This document shows positions 10,132 through 22,065 of a stretch of 25,812 bases of DNA, piece after piece; within the stretch, counting starts at the first letter, position 1, and every line of letters starts with the position of its first letter. The stretch covers positions 1 to 25,812 of the forward strand of contig JAAAIG010000567.1 in NCBI GenBank assembly GCA_015852425.1, in the 5' to 3' direction. This DNA is from Gryganskiella cystojenkinii (lineage: Eukaryota > Mortierellomycota > Mortierellomycetes > Mortierellales > Mortierellaceae). Under the pieces are notes generated by a model. That model was given only the letters and a program-made list of their open reading frames with translations, searched no databases and was not told where the DNA came from. The position numbers and the translations under genes were made by a program.

Positions 10132-11381
10132 ATATTAATACCGAAAGTTCTTGTGGCTCGATGGGATCAGATGAGAGACCGATTTTTGGTTCAAACAGGA
10201 CGATCACGGCTACGAATCAGGATCTTGAAGTTAAATTTCGAAAATTGGTACGCGAGATCGTGTGGTCGAAGATGAGTTTCAATGAGAGCGAGTACTTCCG
10301 GGATACCGAGAGACTTCTTTCTGTTGGACAGGGTCATGGTATTATCCATCGTGAACAAGGATAAGAGCAGAGGTGACTGTGGGTCGGGAGAGGAGTTGGA
10401 TTATTCTTAGTTGAGCAGGAGCTGTGGCGCAAGGCGAGAACAAAGAAAACGCGCTGTCACAGATCACAAAACCTTTTGATTTCTCGTCCCTGAAAAATGT
10501 GTCTGCTCAAGTTTTACGCATGACAACCTGAAAGTTCTCGAACGGTTTATCTAGTGAAAAGTGCTCGTTTGGACCGCTTCATTTTTGACCTATCGTTTAT
10601 ACACGGAAAACCGTTTTTTATGCAGTGAAAAAAATCGCCCCGCAAAACGGTACCGAAAAGCCTCCCTGCCGCAATACCTGATCAAAAAGGAAATGGTTCG
10701 ATATTTGTTTTCTTTCCTTAGGAATCGGTCAGCGTTTTGCTTCTCTCTTTCCCTTCGAATCGCCGCTTCCTTTTTGATCTCCCTATCAAACTAAGATGCA
10801 TCCTGACTTCAGCTCAACGGTGTGAGTTGACCTTTTCATTTCCTAACAAAGTCTGACGGAAATAGGGTGTAGGAGCAGGTGCAGGACTGAAAGGGGATAC
10901 TAAGGCGATGATTTTATTGTTGACCAAAGAAATTAACGGCGATCCAAGAAGAGGACAAAAGACAAGAGCAAAAAAGAGAAACCAGGGTCCTTGACTCTTT
11001 TCCATTCGTACTCTATCCTCGGCGTCGTGAATTCTGAAAAGAAAAGAGCACACTGCTCGGGGTATAAATGACAGCACGCACCTAACACTTCTTGTTCCCT
11101 ACGTGCTCATAAGATCCTTGAAAAGTTGATACCCGAGATCAATTTTTAGTACAAGGTCCTGTCGTGACCATCATCACCACCACCAATTAAAAATCCATGG
11201 GTAGCCTTAACTAAGTGATCCTTGATTTTTTTGATTTTTTTTTTTTTTGTTATTGTTATTGTTAATGTTGTTGATTGTCTATTGCGCATAATTTCTATGA
11301 ATGTTTTTCGTATGCTAGATTAGCCATGACATTTTCGTATATGTTTTTCTTTCGTATCGCATGAGTTATTATTGCAAACTC
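10132..11381. other. gene-free stretch, including the probable NEW1 3' flank
   Basis: No convincing gene. The frame at 10161-10364 is not recognisable, though it could be remains of the F-box relic's C-terminal part. The region next to 11381 is the 3' flank of the NEW1 gene on the minus strand. It contains T-runs (about 11225-11249) and a TTG/TTA-rich low-complexity patch (11249-11275). Confidence 0.5.
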
Positions 11382-14300
11382 CTAGTCGCTGTCCGTGTCC
11401 TAAAAAGAAGAAATGCAACAAAAAAACATATCATCAGTAATGTTCGTTCTCCAATGCGCATCCCCCGATATTTGACTCCGCTTCTTCAGATGCGCATATG
11501 CTGCTGAAAAACTTACCGCTGGCTTGGCCGTGCCCTTGTCCGAGGCGAGCCACTCCAGATGACGCAAACGACGCCGTATCTCCTGAGCCTTGATTTCATT
11601 TCGGCTCTTTTTTTTCTTCTTGTTCACGACCACAATCGGTTTCTCTGCCTCTTCAAAGTTACCATCCTCGACCGCAGTTTTGCCATTGATCGTGATTCGA
11701 CCCCCATCGACTGACCAGGTTTCGGGACACAATGCACTCAAGAACTCTTTGCTGTGAGAAATCATGATCACGGCACCTCCCCAGTTTCGGATCGCAACCG
11801 CCAACCCACCAAGGGCCTCTCGATCCAAGTAATTGGTGGGTTCGTCCAAGACCAACATATGAGGGTTGTTCCACATCGCCGCAGCAATGACCACCTTGAC
11901 TTTTTGTCCTCCAGATAGACCACTGATCATGTTGTGGTCCGCGATATCGCCATCCAGACCAACATCCTCCAAATGACGACGGATACTCGACGGTGTCAGA
12001 TCACGGTAACCGAGACCCTCTCTCGAGGCCTCACGGTCATCAAACTGTCGGACCAACTTTTCGAAACCTAGTTCAAGCAGTCGTTCGCGTGGCATCCAGG
12101 TATTGAACTTGTGAACATGATTCCTCCACTTGATCTCATACTGGTAAGACTTCTTGAGCTTTTGACGGCCCATGATCATCTCGACCTGACGTTTGCTGCC
12201 ATCGCCGCCGATGACCCAGGTGTCCATCTGCTTGAGCTCCTCTTCCGTCATGGCCACAGTCGGCTTCTCGAGGACCTCACGGTCCGCACCACCTTGATAA
12301 CGCCATTGGATATAGGCATTGGGGGTCTTTTCGAGATGCTGTTCCAAATGGTGGAACGCATGCTGTGCCACATATCCGATACGCAAGTTGGGGTGTCTCC
12401 AGGCCGTGCCCTCCTGAGGCTTCGCCTCACCTGTGAGCAACTTGATCATGGTTGATTTTCCTGCACCGTTCGGCCCAATCACACCCACACGGGATGACAG
12501 AGACAGCTGGATCGAGACGTCAAATAAGGAAGGCTTTGTAGCCCCCGGATACGAGTATGTACAGTGGGACATCTTGACGATCGCCTTGGTGTTCGACTTG
12601 ACCCCAACCAAGAAACTCGGTTTCGGGAACTCAAACTTGACCGACGTCGCTGCTAACGTATAATAGGACTTTGCTTCGGGTTTAATCTTGACAAACTCGG
12701 ACAGGTTGCCCTTGTACATCTTGAGTTTTTTGCGCTCGTAATGCAAGATATTGGTACAGACATGGTCTAGGAAACTCGAGTCGTGTGAGACCACGATTGA
12801 GGTCACGTTTGTCTGACTGATTAGGTAATCCTCGAGCCACTTAATATTGGTCGCGTCCAAGTGATTTGTGGGTTCATCTAGGAGGAGAATATCGGCATTC
12901 ATCAGCATGGCACGGGCCAATTCGAGCTTCATCTTCCAGCCACCAGAGAGTGAGATGACTTTGCTTTCCTGCATCTCTTTTGTGAATCCGACGTCCGATA
13001 GGGCCTTGGTGATCTCCTTCTTGGAGGTTTTGGCGAGCTTGGCATCCGAGGCAACAAATTCCGTGACGCCCATATCACCTTGCTCTCCCTGGAGCGCATG
13101 CTCGACAAAGACGGTACGTAAGACATCCGAGGATGGGAATCCATCGAGTTTGCCGAGCGAGATGGCTCGCATCAAAGTCGATTTTCCTGCACCGTTCGGT
13201 CCACAGAGTCCATATCGATGACCCCGATGTAACTTGAGCTTTGTGTGGTTCAACAACATCATGCCACCATACGCCAAGGAAAAATCAATGTTGCAGAGTT
13301 CTTCTCCATCCTCATTATCCTCAACGGATCCCTCGCCGTTCAACTTGTGATCCAATTCGATATAATGACCGACAATATTCTTGACCACGGCAGCCGCATC
13401 CGGGGTTGGCATAAATGCTGTGAAGTAAGGGGTCACGATCTGGTTCCATTCGCGGGGAGACAGGTTCTCTTCCTTGATGAGCACGATCGACAGACTCGCG
13501 ACATGGATCTTGACTACATCAAAGAACGAGGGAAAGAACCCATAGTTGCTCACGGCCCGGTTAACCAGCGTCCTTGCTTCGGTCTCGGTTGGGACAATCG
13601 ACTCCTGTGCATCTGAAGTCTCAATCTTAACAGCACCACCAGCCTTGACAAGTGTGTTCCTTGCAGCCGTAGCAAGAGCACGAATCTCGGGAGCGGCAGC
13701 GACATCAATGATTCGGTCGAGTCCTGGCAACAAGTTTGGCAAGAATTGACCTGCCTCAGCGGGGTCCTTGACCAACTTGCACAGATTGTCGACAATGATA
13801 CAGGTCTGACGTTGCACATGAGCGGACCGTTCGTTCAATGCACGAACCAAAAGCGGGACCATAATCGCAAGCGCGGGGCCATGCATATCGGCGACAAAGG
13901 TTGTGGCAGAGAGTTTTTCCATGACGGCAGGGACCTTGTCTGGGTGAGCCATACAGTCGCAAAGATCCTTGAGATGACGTTCGATATCCGGGTTTCCACC
14001 CACATTGCAAATCCTCAGCATTGTCCTCTTTGCTTGCTCTGCGACCTATGTTTGTCAGAAACATGTCAATTTGGTCAGCCGAGTTCAAAGCAGGAGAAAA
14101 AAGAGCTTATTTTCGACGGAGTAGCAAAAAAAGAAAGTGCTCTGGTTTTTTTACCTCACTTTTCGTGTCTGAAAGGGGGTCCTTGACAATAGGAATAATT
14201 TCTGGCAGAGCAATGCCGACTTGAATAGGCGACGCATTCGATAGGTCCGCCAACAGCTGCAACGCCCCTACTTTGGTCTGCCATTTCTTGCCAGCACCTG

Positions 14301-14766
14301 CGATATTATGGAACAACATAGGGAGGATAATTGGCGCAGACTGTGACGGCATCGTGGCCATGATAGCGACCGCGGCTCGCGCTGCCGCGTCCTGAACCAC
14401 TGGCCCTTTGTCGGCATACAGGTCGAGGATGGTCGACAACAAGGGTGTCAAGAACGGCTCCGAGGGTCGACCTAGCACCTCAGCCAAAGCACAGATACCA
14501 ATGAGGGCACCTTCACGCGCGAGTCCCGACTTTTTGTTCTTGGCCTCGGTCTCGAGGTTGGTGAGGATGTTTTGGGTCTTGAGGTTGATGAGACCGTCCT
14601 GTTGAATTTTAGCAGCCATGGCCCGAGCAATGTCGTCACATTCCTCGCTTGTGGGGGCGGTGTAGAGTTGAGAGAGCATGTCTGTGAGGTCATTGATGTC
14701 GCCCTGGGTGGTGGGAGTATGAGTCCCACCAGTCTGAATGGGAGGCGTGGCTGACGAGGGCATCAT
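11382..14766 (-). CDS. NEW1: EF3-family ABC-F ATPase, New1/Elf1 type
   Basis: Three exons: 14766-14155, 14045-11517 and 11399-11382, phase-0 GT-AG introns, 1052 aa. Order: N-terminal HEAT-like helices (about 1-400), ABC1 (Walker A GPNGAGKS near 485, signature LSGGWKMK near 569, Walker B ILLLDEPTNHLD near 594), ABC2 (GPNGAGKS near 728), a chromodomain insertion (about 836-862, with NTWMPRE), LSGGQKVKV near 914 and MLVLDEPTNYLD near 937. The post-chromodomain text (FDDREASREGLGYRDL) and a tail with RRRLRHLEWL then DTDSD match New1/Elf1 rather than canonical EF3. In yeast New1 acts on cytosolic ribosomes during termination/recycling; Elf1 of fission yeast has been linked to mRNA export. The yeast Asn/Tyr-rich prion segment is absent. 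The start is the double ATG; the frame stays open upstream without family similarity. Confidence 0.92.
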
Positions 14767-15401
14767 TGTCGAAGGGAAAGCACTATTGAGAGTAAAAGTG
14801 TGGAAGAGGAAAAGGAAAAGGAGAAAAGTCAGAGACAGAGTGTGAGGGGGCAGTGCTTTTTCTAGGAAGGGGCGATGGAATGATATTGTTAATGAGACGA
14901 ATGAAAGAAGACGGTAATGGGGGCGATGAAAGAGTGCTTTAGAAAAAGAGAAGTGGTTTGTTGTGTCTGCGTCATTATTATTGTTTTTCGTCCTCTTCCA
15001 CCCCTTTGCTGTTGCTCTGTCCATGGTTCCAATCAATTCATACCTGCCCCCTGGAGTCAAGGTGGTGCACAGACAGCAGACACAAAACACTACCAGTCTC
15101 TTTTTTTTTTTGTTCTTTCTATTTCATTCAGATGATGTACAAGGACAGCAAGGCCTCTTCTTTCTATGCACTTTGTTCCCACGTCTGGGGCTCATTTGGA
15201 TGTGGGGGCGGGTGGCGGGTCTAGGTGTCGTTAGCTCACGAGAGCATTTTCCCACTCAGCGTTGGGCGAATGGCTTGCAACGGACAAGCACCCTGTATGG
15301 TGGAAATGAAAAAAGGCGTGACTTTTTGTTCACTTCAAATTTTGGTGGCAAATTTGGCATAATAGATCCTTTTTTTTATGTTTTTTTTAAAGAAAGTAAA
15401 G
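14767..15401. other. intergenic region between the kinase and NEW1
   Basis: About 635 bp between the kinase stop codon and the NEW1 start, both on the minus strand. It should hold the kinase 3' end and the NEW1 promoter and leader. The leader side (14770-14900) is pyrimidine-rich on the minus strand, common in fungal promoters. The frame open on the + strand through this region (14963-15784) runs antisense into the kinase and is not supported. Confidence 0.5.
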
Positions 15402-18116
15402 CTACTCGTGGTTTCTATCAGCACCATAGCCAGTTATGGCATATTGTTGCTGAGAAGAAGGAACAGCGGGATTGTTGCTGTTGTTGGTCAGACCAGTCTT
15501 GTAAGAACCACCACTGCTGCTATGATACAGGGTTCCATTGCTGCTGCCATTACTTGCATTATCCCCATACAACGACGATGACGACGGTTGACGATGGTTA
15601 TGACCCGGCAGTCGAGGGTCCCTTCCGGAATAGACATCACTTGGCCCTGTCGCCGTCGTGGTCGTGTATGCACTCATTGGTCGCATCTGATGTTGTTGCT
15701 GGTATTGTGTGTATTGAGAGAGTGCACTGTGTTGTTGTTGCTGACGTTGCATCAATGGACTTAGGGCAGCGGGCATCGAGTTGACAGAATAATTTGAGGA
15801 CTCTCGACCTTTAACTGCTCTCCTTGCAGCTACTGCAGGGATATTCACGGAATCCAAGAGCTGTTGCTGTTGTTTTTGTTTTTCTGACGCGATCGAAAAC
15901 AACAAGGTTTCTGAGTCTGGGGTCGAAAACAGCACCGTTCCCGATTGGTTGTTACCGTGTTGTTTTTGTGGTACTGGAGAAGCGCTATATGATGTTGGTG
16001 GCGTCGTCAGAGAGGTCAATGTCGAGTGACCAAAAGACTGGGACGGAGACGAGGGTGTAGCCGTGGATGAACTGGTGTTGTATCGATCACGGTTGCCACC
16101 ACTGCCGTTGCGAAGAGGGCGGGGCAAAGATGATGTAGGAACAATGATGTTCTCACTTTTCAGGGAATCGTTCTGGAAATAATCGCCAATCTTTTCTTGT
16201 TGGTACGGCTGTTGTCCTGAACTGCTCTTGCGATCGTTACTTCCAGTTCGGTACGGTGTGGACGGATCGCGAAGCCCGTGGAGTGTTGGACTGCTCAAAG
16301 GCGAGTTCTGCATCTGGTGTTTACGCTGCTGCTGTTGTTGCTGATGATGATGTCCTGTTAATGAGACCTCGTCCTCGTTCGAGTTGAAACGATCCTGGCC
16401 TATACGGTCACTTGGACTATCCGGCCGATACGTCATGACAGGTGGCGGGACCATGGGCATAGATTCGATACGTCCACCGCTTTCGCCTCCATAGCCTCCA
16501 TGACGGCCATTCGTCCCTGTCTTGGTTACGACACCATCAAGAGTACCGCTGTTCATCTTTTGGTCGATCGCGGGTCGGAAGGTCCGTCCTCGACTAAGAG
16601 ATTGGGATCGTTTGACTTTTGTGAAATCATAAATGATAAACTTGTCCTCCATCATCTGCATCTCTGCCGAAAGCTCTGTCTCGGGTGAGGTTTGAGCACG
16701 CTTCTTTGCCTTCAACGGGTTATCCTCCATCAAGAGTTCCTCCAGTTCGTGGGTCGCATCAAAATTTGCTCGCTTGGAATCCGGTTCAAAAGGTGGGAGA
16801 GCCTCCTTGGTCACGAGCTTGTCCCATTCAATCCCTTGGAACCAGGGATGTTTCTTGAACGCATCTAAACCTTCAGATGTGCATCCCAAGCGCTTGCTGA
16901 TGTCTCGTTCACAGAGCTAAACGAGCAAGTTTACTTATTAGTTCCAGTGGCCTTCTACAGATATTTGTCCGCCTCCAAAGTTCACGTTCAAATACTACTG
17001 ACTTAATCTCACCTTTGACAAGACGTCTATACATGGCGCGCTCACAAGTTCATTCACGTTCTCAGGGAAAGGTAATGGGTCTCTGAGAATCGAATTTGTC
17101 AAGAGATCGTTACTCTTGCCTCGGAACGGACGTTTCCCAAACAACAACTCGAACATGACAACACCTAGACTCCACCAATCCACCGACTCAAAATATCCTT
17201 TCCTCAGCAAGACCTCTGGCGCCATATAAGCCATACTTCCTGCTATTGAGACCAAAGGCTTGGAAGGGTGGTAGTAGACCGCAATGTTGAAATCCGTCAA
17301 ATGAGCGTGCCCATGTTCATCTAACAGGACATTGTCCGGTTTCAGGTCTCTGTTTTGTCAACAAAAAAGGAAGGATTAATGAGATTAGGTGATGCGATCT
17401 ATTATATCGTCATGTCTCGCAAAAATAGAGAAACAGCTTCTCAGCTCTCACGTCCAACTTGCCTGTGAATAATCCTGCGTGCATGAAGTGCATCCAGGGC
17501 CAGAGCCAGTTCCGCGATATAGAACCGAACCACATCCTCACGCATTGGTCCAGCCCGTTCGAGATGAAACCGCAAATCGCCGCCCAACATGAGATCCAGG
17601 ACCATAAACAGGTTCTCGTCGTCCTGGAACGCATACCGCAAGTTACAGATCAACGAAAATTCGACCTCTTCTAACAGACGTCGCTCCTGAATAATGTTTT
17701 CGACGGCTCGCATCCGGATACACTTGGCCTTGTTGATGTACTTGAGCGCGTAAATTTCCTTGGTTCGCTTGTGTTGTACCACACGTACTTTTCCAAACGC
17801 GCCCTTTCCGACTGACCGTAACAAGTGGAAGTGAGACAGTTCGACTGCGAGGTACGAGAACGGAAGCGGTGAGGGAAAGAAAAATAGAGTGCAGTAAAAA
17901 TTCGCAACGGGTTGTAAGTAGGTTAGGTATTTGCAAGAAAAAGAGAAGGGAGCTTAGGTTAGTGTCCATAGCATAAAAAACGTTGGCGAAAAACGAAAGA
18001 TGACGGTGTAACTGGTTTCAGATGGTATGCAAAAAAAAAAAGTCTAGAAAAAGCAGCAAAAACTTACTTTCGGCATTAAAGTCGATAGCCTCTTCTTTAC
18101 AACATCCGGCACCCAT
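15402..18116 (-). CDS. STK32/YANK-like serine/threonine protein kinase
   Basis: Four exons: 18116-18068, 17844-17463, 17349-17013 and 16916-15402; 760 aa. The N-terminus MGAGCCKEE is a probable N-myristoylation site (Gly2) with Cys5/Cys6 available for palmitoylation, implying membrane anchoring. The kinase domain runs from about 22 to 283: glycine loop GKGAFGKV (29-36), Lys51, HRD with Asp145, and DFN (Asp163) in place of DFG, then APE and a DVWSLG-like [12 protein letters not shown] in this setting is typical of the YANK (STK32) branch of AGC kinases, as is the tail segment [20 protein letters not shown]. Beyond about 360 the protein is long, Ser/Gln-rich and probably disordered, with several poly-Gln runs. 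The kinase domain is confident; the substrate is unknown. Intron 2 uses a GC donor. The start fits the myristoyl motif. Confidence 0.9.
17350..17462 (-). other. GC-AG intron in the kinase gene
   Basis: The intron begins AG|GCAAGT and ends ACAG. It splits the Arg codon of the HRD motif (AG plus A), and joining restores HRDLKPDN exactly. No GT donor gives an open frame, and the donor matches the strong consensus known for GC-AG introns. Confidence 0.85.
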
Positions 18117-20619
18117 GTTGATATGATATGGAGATTAAAAAGAGTCGTGGGTGAAAGTAAAGTAGAAGCAGAGTGTATTCTTGTCGATGGGTATATAAAT
18201 ATCGTCCGCTCAAATGTCAATCCGTTGACAGTGTAAAAGAGGTAATTGATCGAGAGGGAGCAAACTTTTTGAGAAAAATTGTAGGAGCGTTGATAGGCAG
18301 TTGCTCTTGACTGGAGCTTGTCGGAACTCAATTGCTGATTTGCGCCTGCTTGATGAGAAAGGATAGCTCCGATGCTTTTGGTAGTATTTGTCACTGGTCG
18401 TTTTGTTGTCGTAAGCCGTCGTTCTTGTTGAGAACGATCACAAACAATATGTGAGGATAAGTCTAAAGGTACACAAAACAGCGAGAGGTAAAAGAAAAGA
18501 GAAAGAGAAGAAAACAGAAGACGTTAGACTTTTTTTTTTTTGTTCGTCGTCGTCGGTTGGAAAAGTGGGAAAGTAGAAAAAAGAAAGGGGGTTGGTGTTT
18601 GAGGAGTTGGTGACAAGAACGGGGGTAAAAAAAGGGAAGAGGAGAGGGGGTTTTGGCGGAAGCACCAAAAGAAAAAAAATCGCATTTGTCCCGGGGGAAA
18701 GAGATCAACTTCAACACCAACCGTAAACGGAGAAGGGGAAGACCCAAATCAAGAATTAAAGGGAAAGCACGCTTGAGAAAAAAAAAGTGTTGAATGGGAC
18801 AAAAGGAGGATTGGAAAAAGGGAGGGAAAGGAAAGGAAAGGCTAGGGAAGAAACGAGCAAGTGGATTCGATTTCAAAAAAAAAAATGAAAAAGACCATCA
18901 CGATCAAAAGAAGGCAGAGCAAAACGGTGAGACGGGACCGCACGATAGCATTGAGAGGGGTGTAGGCGGAGACAACTCTTTTTCAAGACCAGAAAGACAA
19001 GTTGAACAGGACCAACAGTCAAATCAAAAGTAGGGAGAACAGTGAGAGAGAAATGATCGAAATAGAAGAGAAGAGTACCCAAAGTTGCCGGAAGTAAACG
19101 AAACAGGAGCAAAGAAAAGAGACAGAACAGTAAAAGAAAAGTCGGTTGGAGGGGAATGTCGACCACATAAACTTATCAAATCTCTTCTGAGTGATGTCCA
19201 AAGAGGGTAAGCTGTCCATCAATGACGCGAGTAGTGAGGAAAGAAGATCAGTAATGAAAACGGATCGATGAAACCGCGTTCCTGAAAAGAAAAAAATTGT
19301 TTCTTGTTTGTATGTTCCTGAGAAAAATAGAGACGTGTGCTGTCTTCCCTGCGATGGTGGTGGAGTTCAGGGGTGCAAAAAAGAGAGAACAAGATATAAC
19401 AGTTGGTTAATGGGAAAAAAAAGGACATGCCTTTGAGAAGAAGTGTAACAGTTGGTTTGGGTCTCCGTAATGCTGGAGATGAGAATTAACGGAATTAATA
19501 TCGGAGAAAGGGCGATTTGAAGGTGGTGGTGATGTCAAGAATGGGCATGGGAAGTAAGCAGGAATAAAATATTGTAATGTGGAGGTTGTTGATGATGTAA
19601 AAAAGAGAAGGATTGGGATGAATGTTTGAAACAAACGAACGGACCAAGAAGGCACCGGACTCTATGTGGGACACACCCTCGACTGCTACAAAACAAAAAA
19701 ATGCGTTTTGTCTGCACGCCATTCCTCGTGGCCTCTCTCTTCTCTCTCGTTCTCTGTTACTCCGCTCGGTGCCTCTCTTTTCAGCCGTTTTTTCTCCCTA
19801 TCTTGACAAGCGTTACGATTGAGTTCGGTGTGAAGTGGGGGCGGGAGTTGATGGATCAATGAGCAGGTCGTGAAAGTGTCAAGAAAAAAATCATTGTGAG
19901 CACACCTAACCGGCTTGTTTTCATTGGGTCTGCCATGTTGTTGGTTTTTCCTCTTGTTGCTGTTTGTTGCTGTTGTTTTTTACATGGTCATGTCTCGCGA
20001 AAAAGCTCTCGGCCTTGTTTGACCTTTTGTCTTCTCGCTCCTTCCGATTGTGACCCAACTTTTGATGCTTTGGCCCGTTGGAAGGCTTGAATAATAAAAA
20101 ACCAGGTCAACCATGAAAGCTTGTATCCGATCCGTGTGTCTTTAAAAACCAGCTCCTGCTCTCCGCCAAGATCGTGGGCGCGCGTGTGGTTGCTCTGGGT
20201 ATATGTAGAACTGGGACAAGCCTTTTAATTACACAGCTTAAAACCAAAACTGTGGTACTCGCGTTCGTATGTCGAGCTTTTTGGCAAGAAAAAGGAGCCA
20301 AAACCTTTCTCTCTTTCCTACCTCTCATCCCTCCTGCAATCCTTTTCCCTCGCTCCTTCTTTCCATCCCTCCGTTCATTCTATCCCTGAAAAAACACCTC
20401 CTTCAAACAAAGCAAACATTATCAGAGTTCCCAAGATAGCTCCTTGATAACGTCCTGATCTGCTGTCCCTGGCAGCGGTGCTGTCATATTTTGTGAAGGT
20501 CTAGGCAATGCCATGAGATTCTCATATTATTATTGTTTTTTTTTAGTTTCCTGTGTGTACGTACGAATGTATGTCGTTTGATGCCTGATCTCGAGCTCTA
20601 TTCCTTCTCCGTTCCGACT

Positions 20620-20661
<42 letters not shown>

Positions 20662-20869
20662 GGTTTTGCGTAATAACAAAATGATTCTATGCTTTTTATG
20701 AAAATGAAAAAAATAATTACTGTTTTTCGTGGGTCTTTGCTAGGTATTTTCTAAGCAAAAAAATGCTAGAGTCTGACAACCATCCATCTGCCTGAAGAAC
20801 TGAAAGTCACCGAGATAGCCCTCGTCAGGATGCCCCTTTCCCGTCTCGAATACCTGTCGATCAACTCCT
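18117..20869. other. long intergenic region, purine-rich on the + strand
   Basis: About 2.75 kb upstream of the kinase and downstream of uS15m. I find no supported gene: frames here are low-complexity (Phe/Leu/Ser-rich on -, Lys/Glu/Arg-rich on +). The part from about 18430 to 19560 is strongly purine-rich on + and includes many A-runs and GGGA/GAGA blocks. A TATATAAAT lies at 18192-18200, about 75 bp before the kinase ATG; it reads ATTTATATA on the kinase strand and may be its TATA-like element. Confidence 0.55.
20622..20655 (+). repeat. (TC)17 microsatellite
   Basis: Uninterrupted TC dinucleotide tract of 34 bp in the intergenic region, about 215 bp beyond the uS15m stop codon. Confidence 0.95.
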
Positions 20870-22065
20870 TTAAATGACAATCTCATCCTCGATAGCTCTG
20901 GGCTCAAGTCCCAAACGATCGAGACAGACGTGGTAACGGTCAGGGTACGTCTTCTTCAAGTACTTGAGCACAGTCTGACGCTGATGGATCAACATACGAA
21001 GCCGGCGGTAGTTGTGCTTATCCTTCTTGTTGTTTTGAATGTGGTTGTTCAAGTTCTGGATCCTGACAGTCATGATGGCGGCTATTGCAAAAAGATTGCA
21101 TTACAGAGTTAGTCAGCCACAATTTGTCCAACTTGAATCAAAAACAGATAAAAGACCCAATCCTCCAGTTCTAGCCCCGGTAAAGAGTAGTCGTCTTATT
21201 GTTACCTTGAACCTCAGGACTACCGGTATCACCCTCCTCGCGCTGAAACGCCAGACGTGCCCTCCGGACGTTCTCGAGCGTGAGCTGCTTTGCGTTTCCG
21301 TTCTCCAGGGCAGTGATACGACGAACAAGCTCAGCCTTTTGTCTCTCGATCGGCAACTGAAGACGTTCGTTCACGAGGGTAGAACGATTCATGAGCTCCT
21401 GAACTTGAACCTCGGGGACCTTGTTGAACAGCAAATCAACTTCCTGATCGTTCAAGAAATGTTGGTATCCTGAGGGCTCGGAAGTCGAGACCACAAGGGG
21501 TTGTCTGGACGAGGAAGCTGAAGATCTAAAGATCGAGGACGATAATGGTGAGGTTGAAGAAGGCGAGAAGGAGAAGGCGCCTTTGCTGGGGGTTGATGAT
21601 TCGTCCGTTGATGTGGTGTTGTCCGAAGCGGGCTTGATAGAAGCAAGAGGGGCCTGGAAGACCGACTGGGACTTCAAGAGCGAGCGTGTGAATTCTGTCT
21701 CCTTGCCAATAATGTAATCGGGGGTCGAGTTTTCAATCTCGAGACGCTTCATTTCCTGTTTCTGAAGATTGTTCTTGCGGACCTGAATCACAATGTCCTT
21801 CCGGGATCGACGGGGCTTTGCAAGCGCGGTGGCTGATGTGTGGAAAGAGTTGGAAGTTGACTTTGACGAGGCGGCTATTTGCAGACAAAGGATAGTTTCC
21901 CATGGTTAGTCTCGGTTGCAATGGTGGTTAAAATACAGCTCGGATTCAATGGTGGTTTTGTCCATAGGAATCAGAATGGGGGGGGGGGGGGGGGGGGGTC
22001 CTGAGCGAGATTTCCTTCATACCCAAGGAGCGGGCGCCAGGCAGGACTGTGCGCAGACCGAACAT
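20870..22065 (-). CDS. MRPS28: mitochondrial small-subunit ribosomal protein uS15m
   Basis: Three exons: 22065-22023, 21874-21206 and 21081-20870; 307 aa. The first exon gives MFGLRTVLPGARSL and joins AASSKSTSNSFHTSATALA, an Arg/Ser-rich, acid-free start typical of a mitochondrial targeting presequence. The uS15 domain is at the C-terminal end (about 215-300). It has the family hallmark GDTGSPEVQ, split from AAIMTVRIQNLNNHI by intron 2, then KKDKHNYRRLRMLIHQR and LKYLKK. uS15 binds small-subunit rRNA early in assembly; here it would act in the mitoribosome. Bacterial uS15 is about 89 aa; the long N-terminal extension is usual for fungal mitochondrial forms (yeast Mrps28 is near 286 aa). The extension has a Ser/Thr-rich low-complexity part near residues 90-140. 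Intron 1 contains a 21-base G/C homopolymer. The symbol follows yeast naming. Confidence 0.9.
21978..21998 (+). repeat. G21 homopolymer in uS15m intron 1
   Basis: A run of 21 G on the + strand (C in the transcript) inside intron 1 (21875-22022). On the template strand it could form G-quadruplexes, and such runs are prone to length errors in sequencing. Confidence 0.9.

Noticed and set aside
10561..10794. 77-codon + strand open frame
   Set aside because: It has no upstream gene context or recognisable motif and begins without a good start; composition is that of AT-rich intergenic DNA.
14764..15090. Longer NEW1 N-terminus from upstream in-frame codons
   Set aside because: The extension is Phe/Leu/His-rich, read from a pyrimidine-rich leader, and unlike New1/EF3 proteins; the double ATG at 14766 has A at -3.
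14963..15784. 273-codon + strand open frame
   Set aside because: It starts in T-rich intergenic sequence and runs antisense through the Gln/Ser-rich kinase tail; its Cys/His-rich composition is the mirror of CAG-type codons.
18438..19722. Several minus-strand Phe/Leu/Ser-rich open frames
   Set aside because: They are translations of pyrimidine-rich low-complexity DNA; no domain, start context or splice structure supports them.
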